DNA of 34,666 nucleotides from positions 1 to 34,666 of the IMG/VR virus record IMGVR_UViG_3300030118_002519. One strand, 5' to 3'. Origin of the DNA: a virus. Within the stretch, counting starts at the first letter, position 1. Every line of letters begins with the position of its first letter. Below, piece by piece: positions 7,613 through 15,109 of this stretch. The position numbers and the translations under genes were made by a program. The notes under the pieces are model-generated. The model saw only the letters and a program-made list of their open reading frames with translations, was not told where the DNA came from and made no database searches.

Positions 7613-9604
7613 ATGGCTACTTTTCAAGAGCTTAAAAATAAAGAAGAAGCACAAGAGATATTTAATCAAGTAAAACTTGATGGTTCTCGTTTACTTAGAG
7701 AAGGCAAAATAGATAAAAAAACTTATTATGCCAAAACAAGAAAAGCTGGCATTGAACTTGGTTTAATAGATCCTAATGAATATCCAGGTAGATTGCCTGC
7801 TTGGGTAGAATCAGCATTTGAAATAGGTGGTGGTATTGCAGGAACAATCGGTGGTGCGTTTGCAGGAAGCCTTCCTGGTGCGGTAGCTGGTGCAACAGGT
7901 GGTACTGCTGCGGGTTCATTAGCTTATGATTATTTAGGTGATTTACTTGCACCTGATATGCCATCTCCAAGCACAAAAGAAAGATTTATTGATGCAGGTA
8001 TTACAGGAGCAACATCTGGAGCTTTAACAGCAGTAGCTCCAGTAGTGGCAAGACCAATAGAAGCAGCAGTAAGAGGCATAGCATCTGGTGTTAAAAGTGG
8101 TAGCAAGTTTGCTTCAGATAAAATTAAAGGTGTTACTCCTAGTGCAGATAAATCAGTTGGTGTAGTCGAAAGAGGTTTAGGTATAACAGATGATGCTGTA
8201 GCTAAAGCAAATCTGCTAGGCAAAGAAGGTGTTGAACTTTCTGTCGGGCAAGCAAGCTCATCACCTTTAATACAAGGTGCATATAATCTTACAAGTCGTA
8301 TGCCTATTGTTGGTAAACCAGGATTGGATCAAATGAGAAAATCATTTGGACAAATTGATGAAGCCCTGAAAAAAAGAACAAAAATAGACAAGCCTCTAAC
8401 AGAATCAGAAAGATCAGACCTAATTAACAAGTTTGGTAAACAAAAATTTGATGAATGGCGAAAATCGTATCAAGCACTTTATCAACAAGCTGATGATTTG
8501 AATATAGCTAAAGGTGATTTCTTTGATGCTTCAATAATATCTAGTATTGCAAACAACACAATTAAACAAAAAAGCAAACTCGCAGTTATGCCAAAAGATG
8601 TAACAACAACACTTAAAAAAATCAAAAAATTAAAAGACGAACAGTTAGCTTTTAAAGATGTTGATGCTTTAGATACAAGACTTACTGATTTAGCTAAAAA
8701 ATACGATCCAGCTAGAAGTCAAATTCCTAATAATACTGCATATCAAGCTGTTATAAGGTTACAAAAACAACTTAGTAAACAATTAAAAAATCCAAACGAT
8801 GAAGCTGGTAGATTGTATCAGCAAGCAGACAAGCAATTTGCAAGTTTTATGAAGTTTGTTGATGAAACAAGTCTTGGTAGAGAGTTTCAAAAAACTGTCG
8901 GTAGAGGTGCATTAAGACCTGGCATTGGCAAACCACCAATTAAAAAAGCAGAAGATTTATATAAAAATGCTTTTGGTGAAAATAAGAGCCCTCAAGCCAT
9001 TAAAGAATTAAGAGAGCTTATTGGTGATGAACAGGTTGATGTTTTAGCAGCAAACTACTTAGATGATATTTTTACCAAATACATAAGATCAGACAAAAGA
9101 AACTTTACTAAATTATATGATGAGCTTGGTTTTTCAAATAAATCTTCTTTGAACTATGAAGCAACAAAAGAACTTCTTAAAACATATAAAAATACTAGCG
9201 TTAAAGATTTAGAAAATTTCTTAGGAGCAATCAAACAATTCCCAGAAATTTTGCCAGATGTAAACACATTTATTATGAGATCAGGAGCTTTGCGAGCAGC
9301 TTCTAATCTTGGGCCTAGTGCAGTTGTTGGGGCTGCTGGTGCTGGTTCAGGTGTTGCTGGTGTTGGTTTGCTTTATGTTGTTAATAGATTTTTAGCACAA
9401 CCATTTAATAAAGAATTAGTTAAAAAAGCGGTTGGTAATAATAAGTCTGCTATGGCAAGACTTATGGAAAGATTTAGAAACTTCTTACCACAATCATTGC
9501 CTGGTGGAGCTTCTCAAGAGCTTGCCCCACAAATAGGTGCACAATTCTTACAGCCAGTAGTTGTGCCAGAAACCCAACAATTATTGTTAGACTCAATGAA
9601 ATAA
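7613..9604 (+). CDS. Large internal virion / DNA ejection protein C with glycine-zipper segments
   Basis: This is a 663-residue protein. Residues about 71-105 form a Gly/Ala-rich hydrophobic stretch (GGGIAGTIGGAFAGSLPGA), and a second one lies near residue 560-600 (VVGAAGAGSGVAGVGLLYVV). Both look like glycine-zipper membrane-inserting helices. Between them is a long basic helical domain (about 180-550). This is the expected architecture for a podovirus protein that leaves the capsid and lines a channel across the host envelope. No lytic transglycosylase motif is seen. The stop overlaps the nuclease start (TAATG). Confidence 0.7.
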   Translation: MATFQELKNKEEAQEIFNQVKLDGSRLLREGKIDKKTYYAKTRKAGIELGLIDPNEYPGRLPAWVESAFEIGGGIAGTIGGAFAGSLPGAVAGATGGTAAGSLAYDYLGDLLAPDMPSPSTKERFIDAGITGATSGALTAVAPVVARPIEAAVRGIASGVKSGSKFASDKIKGVTPSADKSVGVVERGLGITDDAVAKANLLGKEGVELSVGQASSSPLIQGAYNLTSRMPIVGKPGLDQMRKSFGQIDEALKKRTKIDKPLTESERSDLINKFGKQKFDEWRKSYQALYQQADDLNIAKGDFFDASIISSIANNTIKQKSKLAVMPKDVTTTLKKIKKLKDEQLAFKDVDALDTRLTDLAKKYDPARSQIPNNTAYQAVIRLQKQLSKQLKNPNDEAGRLYQQADKQFASFMKFVDETSLGREFQKTVGRGALRPGIGKPPIKKAEDLYKNAFGENKSPQAIKELRELIGDEQVDVLAANYLDDIFTKYIRSDKRNFTKLYDELGFSNKSSLNYEATKELLKTYKNTSVKDLENFLGAIKQFPEILPDVNTFIMRSGALRAASNLGPSAVVGAAGAGSGVAGVGLLYVVNRFLAQPFNKELVKKAVGNNKSAMARLMERFRNFLPQSLPGGASQELAPQIGAQFLQPVVVPETQQLLLDSMK

Positions 9605-10026
9605 TGTCCTTATATAAAGTCGGTAGGGCAGGAGAACATTTAGCTGCCTACTTCCTCCTTCAATATTTTGACGAAATCTTTGAACCCAACCCACTAGCTA
9701 GATACGATTTTTTGGCTATGAAAGATGATATTCCATACAAGATTCAAGTCAAAACATCTGAGTCAACCTTTCACCACAGAAAAAAAGAATTGGTTAGGTG
9801 GGATATAAAGAAAAGAGTCAACAGAATTAAAAAAGACTATGATGAAAACGAAGTAGATATATTTGCTTTTTGTTATCTGCCCTACGACCAAATAGAATTT
9901 CAACCTAACAGAAACATGAAAGCCACTTGGCAGAAAGAATTAGACTACATCAAAGAAGTAAACCCTAGAAAATCCCTAGAAAGATCAATCACTATTATAA
10001 ATGCGTTGAAAGAAAACGACATTTAG
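9604..10026 (+). CDS. PD-(D/E)XK nuclease, Holliday-junction-resolvase-like
   Basis: This is a 140-residue protein. The motifs fit the Hjc-like branch of the PD-(D/E)XK superfamily: E11 in GRAGEHLAAYFLL, D35 in ARYDFLAMKDD, and QVK at 48-50 in YKIQVKTS. Length and motif spacing match stand-alone resolvases and related small nucleases. It is the last gene of the late block, translationally coupled to the large ejection protein, and lies 85 bases upstream of the attP core. Possible roles are resolving branched DNA before packaging, or acting on host DNA after ejection; the position does not decide between them. Confidence 0.8.
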   Translation: MSLYKVGRAGEHLAAYFLLQYFDEIFEPNPLARYDFLAMKDDIPYKIQVKTSESTFHHRKKELVRWDIKKRVNRIKKDYDENEVDIFAFCYLPYDQIEFQPNRNMKATWQKELDYIKEVNPRKSLERSITIINALKENDI

Positions 10027-10111
10027 TTTATTGAACTACCTGGTAACAACCAAAGAAAATGAGGTCTTTTTTTTGGCTGATTTCTGGGCTTGAAGGTGCT
10101 AAATCATAGTG

Positions 10112-10156
10112 CTTTTAAGGAATGGGTCACAGGTTCGAATCCTGTAGGGCTCACCA
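10112..10156 (+). other. attP core: 3' part of a tRNA-Lys(UUU)-like gene
   Basis: From CTTTTAA, a Lys(UUU) anticodon loop, the sequence continues as the 3' anticodon strand GGAAT, variable loop GGGTC, T-stem ACAGG, T-loop TTCGAAT, CCTGT, acceptor strand AGGGCTC, discriminator A and CCA. Upstream bases (TAGTG) do not pair with GGAAT and no 5' acceptor strand is present, so this is not a working tRNA gene. Phages that integrate into tRNA genes carry exactly such a 3' segment to rebuild the host tRNA. The integrase starts 134 bases downstream. The tRNA identity is inferred from the anticodon loop alone. Confidence 0.8.
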
Positions 10157-10182
10157 TAATTTCCCAGTTTTCTCTTGAAAAC

Positions 10183-10212
10183 TTGACCTGATTTTCAATA
10201 TTTTGTTATCAT
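10183..10212 (+). promoter_or_regulatory. int: Candidate sigma70 promoter for integrase
   Basis: TTGACC (10183-10188) and TATCAT (10207-10212) are separated by 18 bp; each matches the consensus at five of six positions. A start near 10219 would give a leader of about 70 bases containing the motif at 10229-10242 and the two right arm sites, so integrase binding could feed back on its own transcription. Confidence 0.5.
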
Positions 10213-10228
10213 AAATATACGCTATGTT

Positions 10229-10242
10229 TCTATTTTGTTCAC
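10229..10242 (-). promoter_or_regulatory. Motif shared with the early control region (GTGAACAAAATAGA)
   Basis: Read on the minus strand this is GTGAACAAAATAGA. Nearly the same string, GTGAACAAATAGA, occurs on the plus strand at 12011-12023 in front of the excisionase-like gene. Both lie just downstream of, or within, candidate promoter regions of the two genes that would control integration. It may be an operator for a common regulator. Confidence 0.35.
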
Positions 10243-10289
10243 GGTAAAACTAGAGCAAAATACAACCACAGCACAACCAGAGAGAGAAA

Positions 10290-11351
10290 ATGAAATTTAA
10301 AAGAGATAACAAAGACTCAAACATACTTATATATCCATCATGTTATACCTTTGCCTACATCATTAATGGCAAAAGAAAACAAAACAAATTAGCTGACATC
10401 AATACACCTATTGAAGCTGTCAGAATTAAAGCAGCCAAACATCATGCCTTAGTATTAGAAGGTATAGATCCTTTTGGTAAATCAAATAATAAAATTATGA
10501 CAGTACAAACTTTTGCTGACTCATGGTTTAGATATTTAGAAAAAACTAAGGGCCTGAAAAGTAGAAAGTCTTTTGAAAATATATATGACAACTATTTAAA
10601 AAAAATCTTCGGCACAAGAGATATAAAAACCATTACACATCAAGAAGTTAAAGATTGGTTTTATGATATTGATAAACAAAGCATGGCCAATAAATCTTTG
10701 ATGGTGTTCAAAAAGGTGTTCAATGAAGCAAAGGCTTCTGAGTACACAGAGAAATATCCTTTCAACCTGGTTAAGAAATATACTGAAACAATTAGAGAAA
10801 ATTATCTAACTTTAGATCAACTTGTCGAAGTTATAAAAGAATTAAATAGCCGATATGAAATATACCGCAAGAGATCATCAGTAGATTTTATTTGGGCCTG
10901 TATCTTAACAGGAGCAAGATCCGCTTCTGAAATAGGCAATGCTAAATGGAGCGATTTCAGAGGAGATAGGATAGTTTTAAACGAACATAAGACTGCAAAC
11001 AAAACAGGTGATAAGCGTGTGATTTATCTTAATGCTCAAGCACAAAAGATAATAGAGCGACAGCCTAGAACTAATGGTAAAAGAAGTGAATATATTTTTA
11101 GCATTAAAACACCTTATCGTATGTGGAAAAACATTAGAGCAAAGTTTGGTTTAGATCACATTACACTACACGATCTAAGACATAGTTTTGCCAGTCATTG
11201 TATTTCGTATCAGAAGATGACACTAAAAGAAGTAGGAGATTTGTTAGGACACAAATCAACCCAAACAACAAATAGGTATGCTCACTTATTAGAAGAAACC
11301 ACTATTGATAATATCAATAAAATAGGTGAGTTCCACTCTAAGTTTTTTTAG
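10290..11351 (+). CDS. int: Tyrosine recombinase (phage integrase)
   Basis: This is a 353-residue protein. The N-terminal part (1-65) is an arm-binding-type domain (SCYTFAYIINGKRKQNKL). A SAM-like core-binding domain follows (about 70-165). The catalytic domain carries R210 (LTGARSASEIGNAKW), K234, H294-R297 (ITLHDLRHSFAS), H321 (LLGHKS) and nucleophile Y330 (TTNRYAHL). All expected residues are present, so it should be active. It catalyses site-specific integration between attP at 10112-10156 and a host tRNA gene. The SD-like AGAGAG lies 5-10 bases before the ATG. It converges with a small minus-strand gene at its 3' end. Confidence 0.95.
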   Translation: MKFKRDNKDSNILIYPSCYTFAYIINGKRKQNKLADINTPIEAVRIKAAKHHALVLEGIDPFGKSNNKIMTVQTFADSWFRYLEKTKGLKSRKSFENIYDNYLKKIFGTRDIKTITHQEVKDWFYDIDKQSMANKSLMVFKKVFNEAKASEYTEKYPFNLVKKYTETIRENYLTLDQLVEVIKELNSRYEIYRKRSSVDFIWACILTGARSASEIGNAKWSDFRGDRIVLNEHKTANKTGDKRVIYLNAQAQKIIERQPRTNGKRSEYIFSIKTPYRMWKNIRAKFGLDHITLHDLRHSFASHCISYQKMTLKEVGDLLGHKSTQTTNRYAHLLEETTIDNINKIGEFHSKFF

Positions 11352-11496
11352 CTTTAAACTTTTCTATTAAAAAGTGTTTGTTTGCTCTAAAGTAATCAAG
11401 CACTGTTTTGTATGGTTCTTCGTTGTAATACTTAACTTTATTTCTGTTACAGTCATAAAATTTAGCTGTAACGAAAGCTCTAAATAATCCTTTCAT
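11338..11496 (-). CDS. Small hypothetical protein (52 aa)
   Basis: A 52-residue frame starts at ATG 11496, overlaps the end of the upstream DUF3310-like gene by 17 bases, and ends within the last 14 bases of the convergent integrase gene. The product starts MKGLFRAFVTAKFYDC and is basic and aromatic-rich (KYYNEEPYKTVLDYFRANKHF). There is no recognised domain. Overlap with the upstream gene and the absence of any other use for this stretch favour a real gene. Confidence 0.55.
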   Translation of the reverse strand: MKGLFRAFVTAKFYDCNRNKVKYYNEEPYKTVLDYFRANKHFLIEKFKAKKT

Positions 11497-11935
11497 CTTT
11501 ATATCTCTCTTTTAAATCAGCTTCATTTTCTTTTAGCCATTCATCATAATCTAAAATTATTTCACCTATGTTTTGCTGGTAGTAAAAAAGATATTGTTTA
11601 TCTAAAAAGATACCCCAATCTATTTTTTCACAATCAATATTTTTAGCAGTTAAAGGTTTTCCATTAGGATCTACATTGTAAGTGTGCTGCAACTCAAGCT
11701 CAATGTAATGTATAGCTTTTTGCAGGTCTTTAATGTGATCTTTTCTTTTACCCTTTTTACCTGACCTGGTGATATATTTTATACTGTTCCCAAGACACCA
11801 ACTTATGTTGTTCTTGATTATATATTCTATTGGTTGTGCTCTACCCTTATAGTGATTGCCACCAACCTGTCGTTCTGTTGCAAGTTCTTTATTAACACTA
11901 TCCCACTGTTCAGGTGTGACCTTATCAATACTCAT
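11480..11935 (-). CDS. DUF3310-family protein
   Basis: This is a 151-residue protein. The stretch RQVGGNHYKGRAQPIEYII, WCLGNSIKYITRSGKKG, HIKDLQKAIHYIELELQ is the hallmark of DUF3310 (SaV-like), a small helical phage family often placed with nucleotide-metabolism or replication genes. The conserved GGNHY and GN.IKYI.R motifs are intact. The C-terminal 55 residues are acidic and specific to this lineage. The SD AGGAG precedes the ATG. It is transcribed away from the excisionase-like gene from a shared 126-bp control region. Biochemical function is unknown. Confidence 0.85.
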   Translation of the reverse strand: MSIDKVTPEQWDSVNKELATERQVGGNHYKGRAQPIEYIIKNNISWCLGNSIKYITRSGKKGKRKDHIKDLQKAIHYIELELQHTYNVDPNGKPLTAKNIDCEKIDWGIFLDKQYLFYYQQNIGEIILDYDEWLKENEADLKERYKDERII

Positions 11936-12061
11936 GTTGCTTTCTCCTATTAAAATTCATTATGAGTTTTTTCCTCTTACTACTTGATATTACTTCTTTT
12001 TTTTCATAAAGTGAACAAATAGAGAACATTTAAGTATTACTAATACATATAAGGAAGAAAA
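11936..12061. promoter_or_regulatory. Divergent control region between DUF3310 and excisionase-like genes
   Basis: A 126-bp AT-rich spacer with genes leaving in both directions. On the plus strand TTGATA (11984-11989) and TAAAGT (12007-12012) at 17-bp spacing form a modest promoter. GAACA occurs at 12013-12017 and 12024-12028, exactly 11 bp apart, within a segment matching the integrase leader motif. The SD AAGGAAG (12051-12057) serves the gene at 12062. MerR-type excisionases bind direct repeats at helical spacing, so this could be an autoregulatory operator. Confidence 0.4.
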
Positions 12062-12256
12062 ATGAAAGAACGAAATTTCATAGATCAAGGACAATTAGCA
12101 GAGCGTTGGAAACGTAGTGAAAGAACTTTAGAAAACTGGCGAAGCCGTGGCAAAGGAATAGCTTACTACAAGATTGGTGGCAAAGTGTTGTACGATTTTG
12201 ATGAAGTTATAGCTTACGAGAACGAGCAATTACAACAACCTATTAATGAGGAGTAG
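12062..12256 (+). CDS. Excisionase-like helix-turn-helix protein
   Basis: This is a 64-residue protein. FIDQGQLAERWKRSERTLENWRSRGKGIAYYKIGGKVLYDFDEVIAYE is a MerR-type winged HTH of the kind in excisionases and small phage regulators (HTH_17). The helix QLAERWKRSERTLENWR, a wing around YYKIGGKVLYD and a final DEVIAY helix are all present. It is the first gene of the early operon and is divergent from the DUF3310 gene. In a phage with an integrase nearby it may direct excision, repress early genes, or both. The MerR fold is clear; the excisionase role is inference. Confidence 0.8.
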   Translation: MKERNFIDQGQLAERWKRSERTLENWRSRGKGIAYYKIGGKVLYDFDEVIAYENEQLQQPINEE

Positions 12257-12273
12257 TTATCTCGCACTCAATA

Positions 12274-12996
12274 GTGTCGCCTTCAGGGTTTGATAAACTT
12301 TGGAGCAAGTGTCCAGCTAGTGCAACACTGAGCAGCAAAGCTCCGTATGTTGCCAGCGAAGCGACTGTGAGTGGTAGTGCTTGTCACTGGATGGCTGAGA
12401 AAGTTTTAAAAAAACAATTAATAGATTTAGACCCGACAACACATTTTGTCGGGCAGAAGTATAAAGATGGAGATGTTGAAGTAACAATAGATGATAAGTT
12501 GGTAAAAAAAGCACTAGCTTACTCAGACTATGTTTTGAAAAAACAAGAAGAAATGGGGGCTGAAATGTTGATTGAAGAAAAACTTTATGTGCATGAAGTA
12601 AACGACCATTTGTTTGGCACAGCAGATATTATTCTTATTGGCAAAGACAAGATTAGTTTAATTGATTTGAAGTCGGGTAAGTGGCCAGTAGAGGTCATTG
12701 ATAACGGACAGCTAAAGATATACACGCTAGGGGCAGTAGCGAGATGGGGTGGTGACTACCAATATGAAAATGTAATTTTTCAAAACGGTAGAGCTAAAGA
12801 GACAATTCTGGATCTACATGAACTTGTAGATTGGGGTTTAGGGTTTTTGAAAGACTGTGTAGATGCAGCGTTAGAAAAAAATCCGAAAGAAGTAGTGGGG
12901 CAACAATGTTTGCTCTGCAAGGGAAAGACTTATTGTAAGTCTTATAATGATTTTACAGAAAATGGAGGAAAGATTTTATGGAAACCAACCCGATAA
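12274..12996 (+). CDS. Cas4/RecB-like Fe-S exonuclease (DUF2800 type)
   Basis: Positions refer to the GTG start at 12274. PD-(D/E)XK motifs: EEKL (101-104), GTAD118, IDLKSGK with D131 and K133, then GQLKIY150. Four cysteines, C13, C212, C215 and C221, follow the Cas4/AddB pattern of one N-terminal and three C-terminal ligands of a 4Fe-4S cluster. It should be a 5'-3' DNA exonuclease feeding the Sak4-like ATPase encoded just downstream. The start is odd: the GTG has no SD at proper distance, while GAGGAG (12248-12253) is spaced for an ATC codon at 12259, which would add SHSIV, a common start of this family. It overlaps the next gene by 19 bases. Confidence 0.85.
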   Translation: MSPSGFDKLWSKCPASATLSSKAPYVASEATVSGSACHWMAEKVLKKQLIDLDPTTHFVGQKYKDGDVEVTIDDKLVKKALAYSDYVLKKQEEMGAEMLIEEKLYVHEVNDHLFGTADIILIGKDKISLIDLKSGKWPVEVIDNGQLKIYTLGAVARWGGDYQYENVIFQNGRAKETILDLHELVDWGLGFLKDCVDAALEKNPKEVVGQQCLLCKGKTYCKSYNDFTENGGKILWKPTR

Positions 12997-13259
12997 TTAC
13001 GATGGATGGTCGTGACATATTTGAGCATGATCTGACACATGAGAGCCGACCAGTTGTTCAAGACTTGGTAGGAGTATTGCAAGAAAAGCAAAGCCTTATG
13101 GCCGAAGCACAAGAAGCAGCTAAAAAAGTAGCTCACTTTAATTCGTTACTTAAAAACGAACAATTATTAGTTGAGAAACTTAAACCAATGCTTCCCGAAC
13201 TTCCTGAAACTGATGATAAAGAAGTCGTCACTGATAAAATCGGGAAGGAGGACAAGTAA
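12978..13259 (+). CDS. Hypothetical coiled-coil protein
   Basis: This is a 93-residue acidic protein. METNPIITMDGRDIFEHDLT is followed by a long helix with heptad-like spacing (VVQDLVGVLQEKQSLMAEAQEAAKKVAHFNSLLKNEQ), then an acidic tail. It lies between the Fe-S nuclease (19-base overlap) and the Sak4-like ATPase (TAATG coupling), so it may be a partner of the recombination proteins. SD AATGGAGG lies upstream of the ATG. The family is not recognised. Confidence 0.75.
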   Translation: METNPIITMDGRDIFEHDLTHESRPVVQDLVGVLQEKQSLMAEAQEAAKKVAHFNSLLKNEQLLVEKLKPMLPELPETDDKEVVTDKIGKEDK

Positions 13260-13999
13260 TGGCTTTTTCACTTGCTGATATAAAAACCAAAGCTACTTTA
13301 AAACCGCCAAGAATTTTGATTCACGGTAAACCTGGGGTTGGTAAAACGACCATTGCTTCAGAGTTTCCTGAACCAATATTTCTTATGACTGAGGACGGTT
13401 TAGGTGTTATTGATGTAGCACATACTGATTTATTAAAAAATTATGATGATATAATTGAAATACTAAAATCATTACTTGCAGAAGATCATAAATATAAAAC
13501 TTTGGTTATTGATTCATTAGATCATTTAGAACCAATTATTTTTGATAAGACTTGTAAGGTTGAGGGTTTCAAAGACATTAATGAACCTGGTTATGGTAAA
13601 GGTTTTAGTTTAAGCCTGAAATACACTAGGGAAATAATTGACTTGTTAAATCAATTACGAGAACAAAAAGGCATGATTATCTGTATGTTAGCTCATTCAG
13701 TAATCAAGCGTTTTGAAGATCCTACCTCAGAAGCCTACGATAGATATGAGATTAAATTAAATGCCAAGCATGGTTTTTTATATTTAGAAGTCTCAGACAT
13801 CGTTGGTTTTGCTGATTTTAAAACTGGAACAGTTGTGGAAAAAAGCAGAGGTGGCGAGAGGACTCGAGCAGTTTCTACTGGTCAAAGGGTACTCCACGTT
13901 GAAGAACGCCCAGCGTTTTTAGCGAAAAATAGATATAGCTTACCTGCTGAGTTACCTCTTAAATGGGATGCTATAAAAAAAGCCATTAAAAACAACTGA
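13259..13999 (+). CDS. Sak4-like RecA-fold ATPase
   Basis: This is a 246-residue protein. Walker A is GKPGVGKT at 23-30; Walker B is TLVIDSLDHL with D85; a sensor-like MIICMLAHS follows. Size and layout match phage AAA_24 / Sak4 ATPases that promote single-strand annealing recombination together with an SSB. An exonuclease and a DUF669-like protein flank it, so the three probably form a phage recombination set. The C-terminal third (VEERPAFLAKNRYSLPAEL) is typical of the family. It starts within the stop of the previous gene. Confidence 0.88.
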   Translation: MAFSLADIKTKATLKPPRILIHGKPGVGKTTIASEFPEPIFLMTEDGLGVIDVAHTDLLKNYDDIIEILKSLLAEDHKYKTLVIDSLDHLEPIIFDKTCKVEGFKDINEPGYGKGFSLSLKYTREIIDLLNQLREQKGMIICMLAHSVIKRFEDPTSEAYDRYEIKLNAKHGFLYLEVSDIVGFADFKTGTVVEKSRGGERTRAVSTGQRVLHVEERPAFLAKNRYSLPAELPLKWDAIKKAIKNN

Positions 14000-14057
14000 T
14001 GTTTTTTCGTATGAAAATTTATTGGATTTTTAATGGTTAAATATTGTTAGATAAATA

Positions 14058-14261
14058 ATGGGTAAACCGAAACCAATCGACATTCCTAAGACTCTTATGA
14101 GAGTGCGTAGAACTTTGCAAAAAGTTTTAGACGACCCTAGAGCAACTTACGAATTAGATACGATTTATCCAGTCGGTGTAACAGAGAGCATTGAGGAGAC
14201 TATTGAGGGATTGGATAACACTATCGAATACATCAATGATCCTCGCTCCTACACTGGTTAA
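14058..14261 (+). CDS. Small hypothetical protein of the replication operon
   Basis: This is a 67-residue protein (MGKPKPIDIPKTLMRVRRTLQKVLDD... IEETIEGLDNTIEYINDP). It is mostly helical, with a basic first half and an acidic second half. There is no known motif. The 58-base gap before it is the largest within the recombination genes and has no clear promoter. It is followed 18 bases later by the DUF669-like gene with a good SD. It is probably a real early gene of unknown function. Confidence 0.65.
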   Translation: MGKPKPIDIPKTLMRVRRTLQKVLDDPRATYELDTIYPVGVTESIEETIEGLDNTIEYINDPRSYTG

Positions 14262-14279
14262 TAAATAGGAGAAAAGTAA

Positions 14280-14741
14280 ATGGCAGATTTGTCAAAACAT
14301 TTCGAGGGTGGGATAAAAGAACCTACTGACGACAGACCTCAACTGGAAGAGGGTAGATATAATTTAATATACTCACATACAGAACATAAACCATATCAGA
14401 ATGGTGGTTCTGGTCTTAAATTACACTTTAAAGTGGAAGATACCAACATAACAGTTGGAGCATTATTTACAGTAGAGGGTAGCGAGAAAGCAAAGCAAGT
14501 TGCTGAAAAGAGTTTGTACCTGTTAGCAAAAGCAGCAGGTATAGATAACTTTTCCGATACAGACCTCCTTGCAGGTAGAACTGTAAGCTGTGATCTTAAA
14601 AGAAACGATAATGGTTATTTAGAAATAAATGACAATTATGGTTCAAACTGGGAGGAAGCTATTCTGCCTGGTGTTGGAAAAGAAAAGCCTAAAGTTACAG
14701 AAACAAAAACTGAAACTGAGGGCGATAATGCTGAGTGGTAG
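14280..14741 (+). CDS. DUF669-like single-strand DNA-binding candidate
   Basis: This is a 153-residue protein. After the N-terminal FEGGIKEP come beta strands of an OB-like type (EEGRYNLIYSHTEHKPYQNG, GLKLHFKVEDTNITVGALF), a helix (AKQVAEKSLYLLAKAAGI), more strands (GRTVSCDLKRNDNGYLEI) and an acidic C-terminal tail (ETKTETEGDNAEW). This is the layout of DUF669 proteins, which accompany Sak4-type ATPases and probably bind ssDNA. The acidic tail is a common SSB-like partner-binding feature. SD TAGGAG lies upstream of the ATG. The DUF assignment is by pattern. Confidence 0.75.
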   Translation: MADLSKHFEGGIKEPTDDRPQLEEGRYNLIYSHTEHKPYQNGGSGLKLHFKVEDTNITVGALFTVEGSEKAKQVAEKSLYLLAKAAGIDNFSDTDLLAGRTVSCDLKRNDNGYLEINDNYGSNWEEAILPGVGKEKPKVTETKTETEGDNAEW

Positions 14742-15109
14742 AAAACAACTACCCCAGCTTGTGTCAATGTGGTCGCCCAGCATTGCCATTTTTAGTCATA
14801 AAAGGCGAAGGGCGATTTGTGTATGGAGCGTGTTCAATGGAACATCAAGAAAAAATCAATAGTGGAGAGCTTGTGAGAAATATCGCAAGAGTTTCTGATG
14901 CTGGTGTGGAATACGCTCTAACAAATTTGAAAGATACTTTTTACGAAATAACAAAGAAAGAGAAAACAGGACAAATGAATCAATGGTCGAGAGAGAGCAA
15001 ACTTGCATTTGTAAATGATGCAATCAGACATTTTCTAAACCATCAAAATCATGTGGCGGAGACAGGAGAGTTAAAACCTAAAGAGAATGAAATTAAACCA
15101 ATACTTTGA
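14735..15109 (+). CDS. Hypothetical cysteine-containing early protein (GTG start)
   Basis: This is a 124-residue protein starting at GTG 14735, overlapping the DUF669-like gene by 7 bases and the primase gene by 23. The N-terminus has CQCGRPALPFLVIKGEGRFVYGACSMEHQ; three Cys and a His could form a small zinc site. The rest is helical. A sandwiched position suggests a replication accessory protein. The family is not recognised. Confidence 0.7.
   Translation: MVENNYPSLCQCGRPALPFLVIKGEGRFVYGACSMEHQEKINSGELVRNIARVSDAGVEYALTNLKDTFYEITKKEKTGQMNQWSRESKLAFVNDAIRHFLNHQNHVAETGELKPKENEIKPIL

Larger units (their letters stand above)
10046..10282 (+). promoter_or_regulatory. Candidate integrase arm-type sites (ACAACCANAG, three copies)
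   Basis: The decamer ACAACCANAG occurs at 10046-10055, 10262-10271 and 10273-10282, all in the same orientation. One copy is left and two are right of the tRNA-derived core at 10112-10156. The right pair is exactly 11 bp apart, one helical turn. This is the arrangement expected of arm-type sites bound by the N-terminal domain of a tyrosine integrase. Binding is inferred. Confidence 0.5.

Noticed and set aside
10050-10077. Terminator after the nuclease gene (CCAAAGAAAA against TTTTTTTTGG)
   Set aside because: The stem is almost all A-T with a G-T pair, and the T-run is inside the stem. It is too weak to call, though a terminator before attP would make sense.
10090-10156. A complete tRNA gene
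   Set aside because: Only the part from anticodon loop to CCA is tRNA-like. The upstream strand does not pair with GGAAT, and there is no 5' acceptor or D-arm.
11340-11385. Terminator between integrase and the convergent small gene
   Set aside because: Only an AT-only hairpin (ACTTTT/AAAAGT) is present, without GC pairs or a U-tract in the right place.
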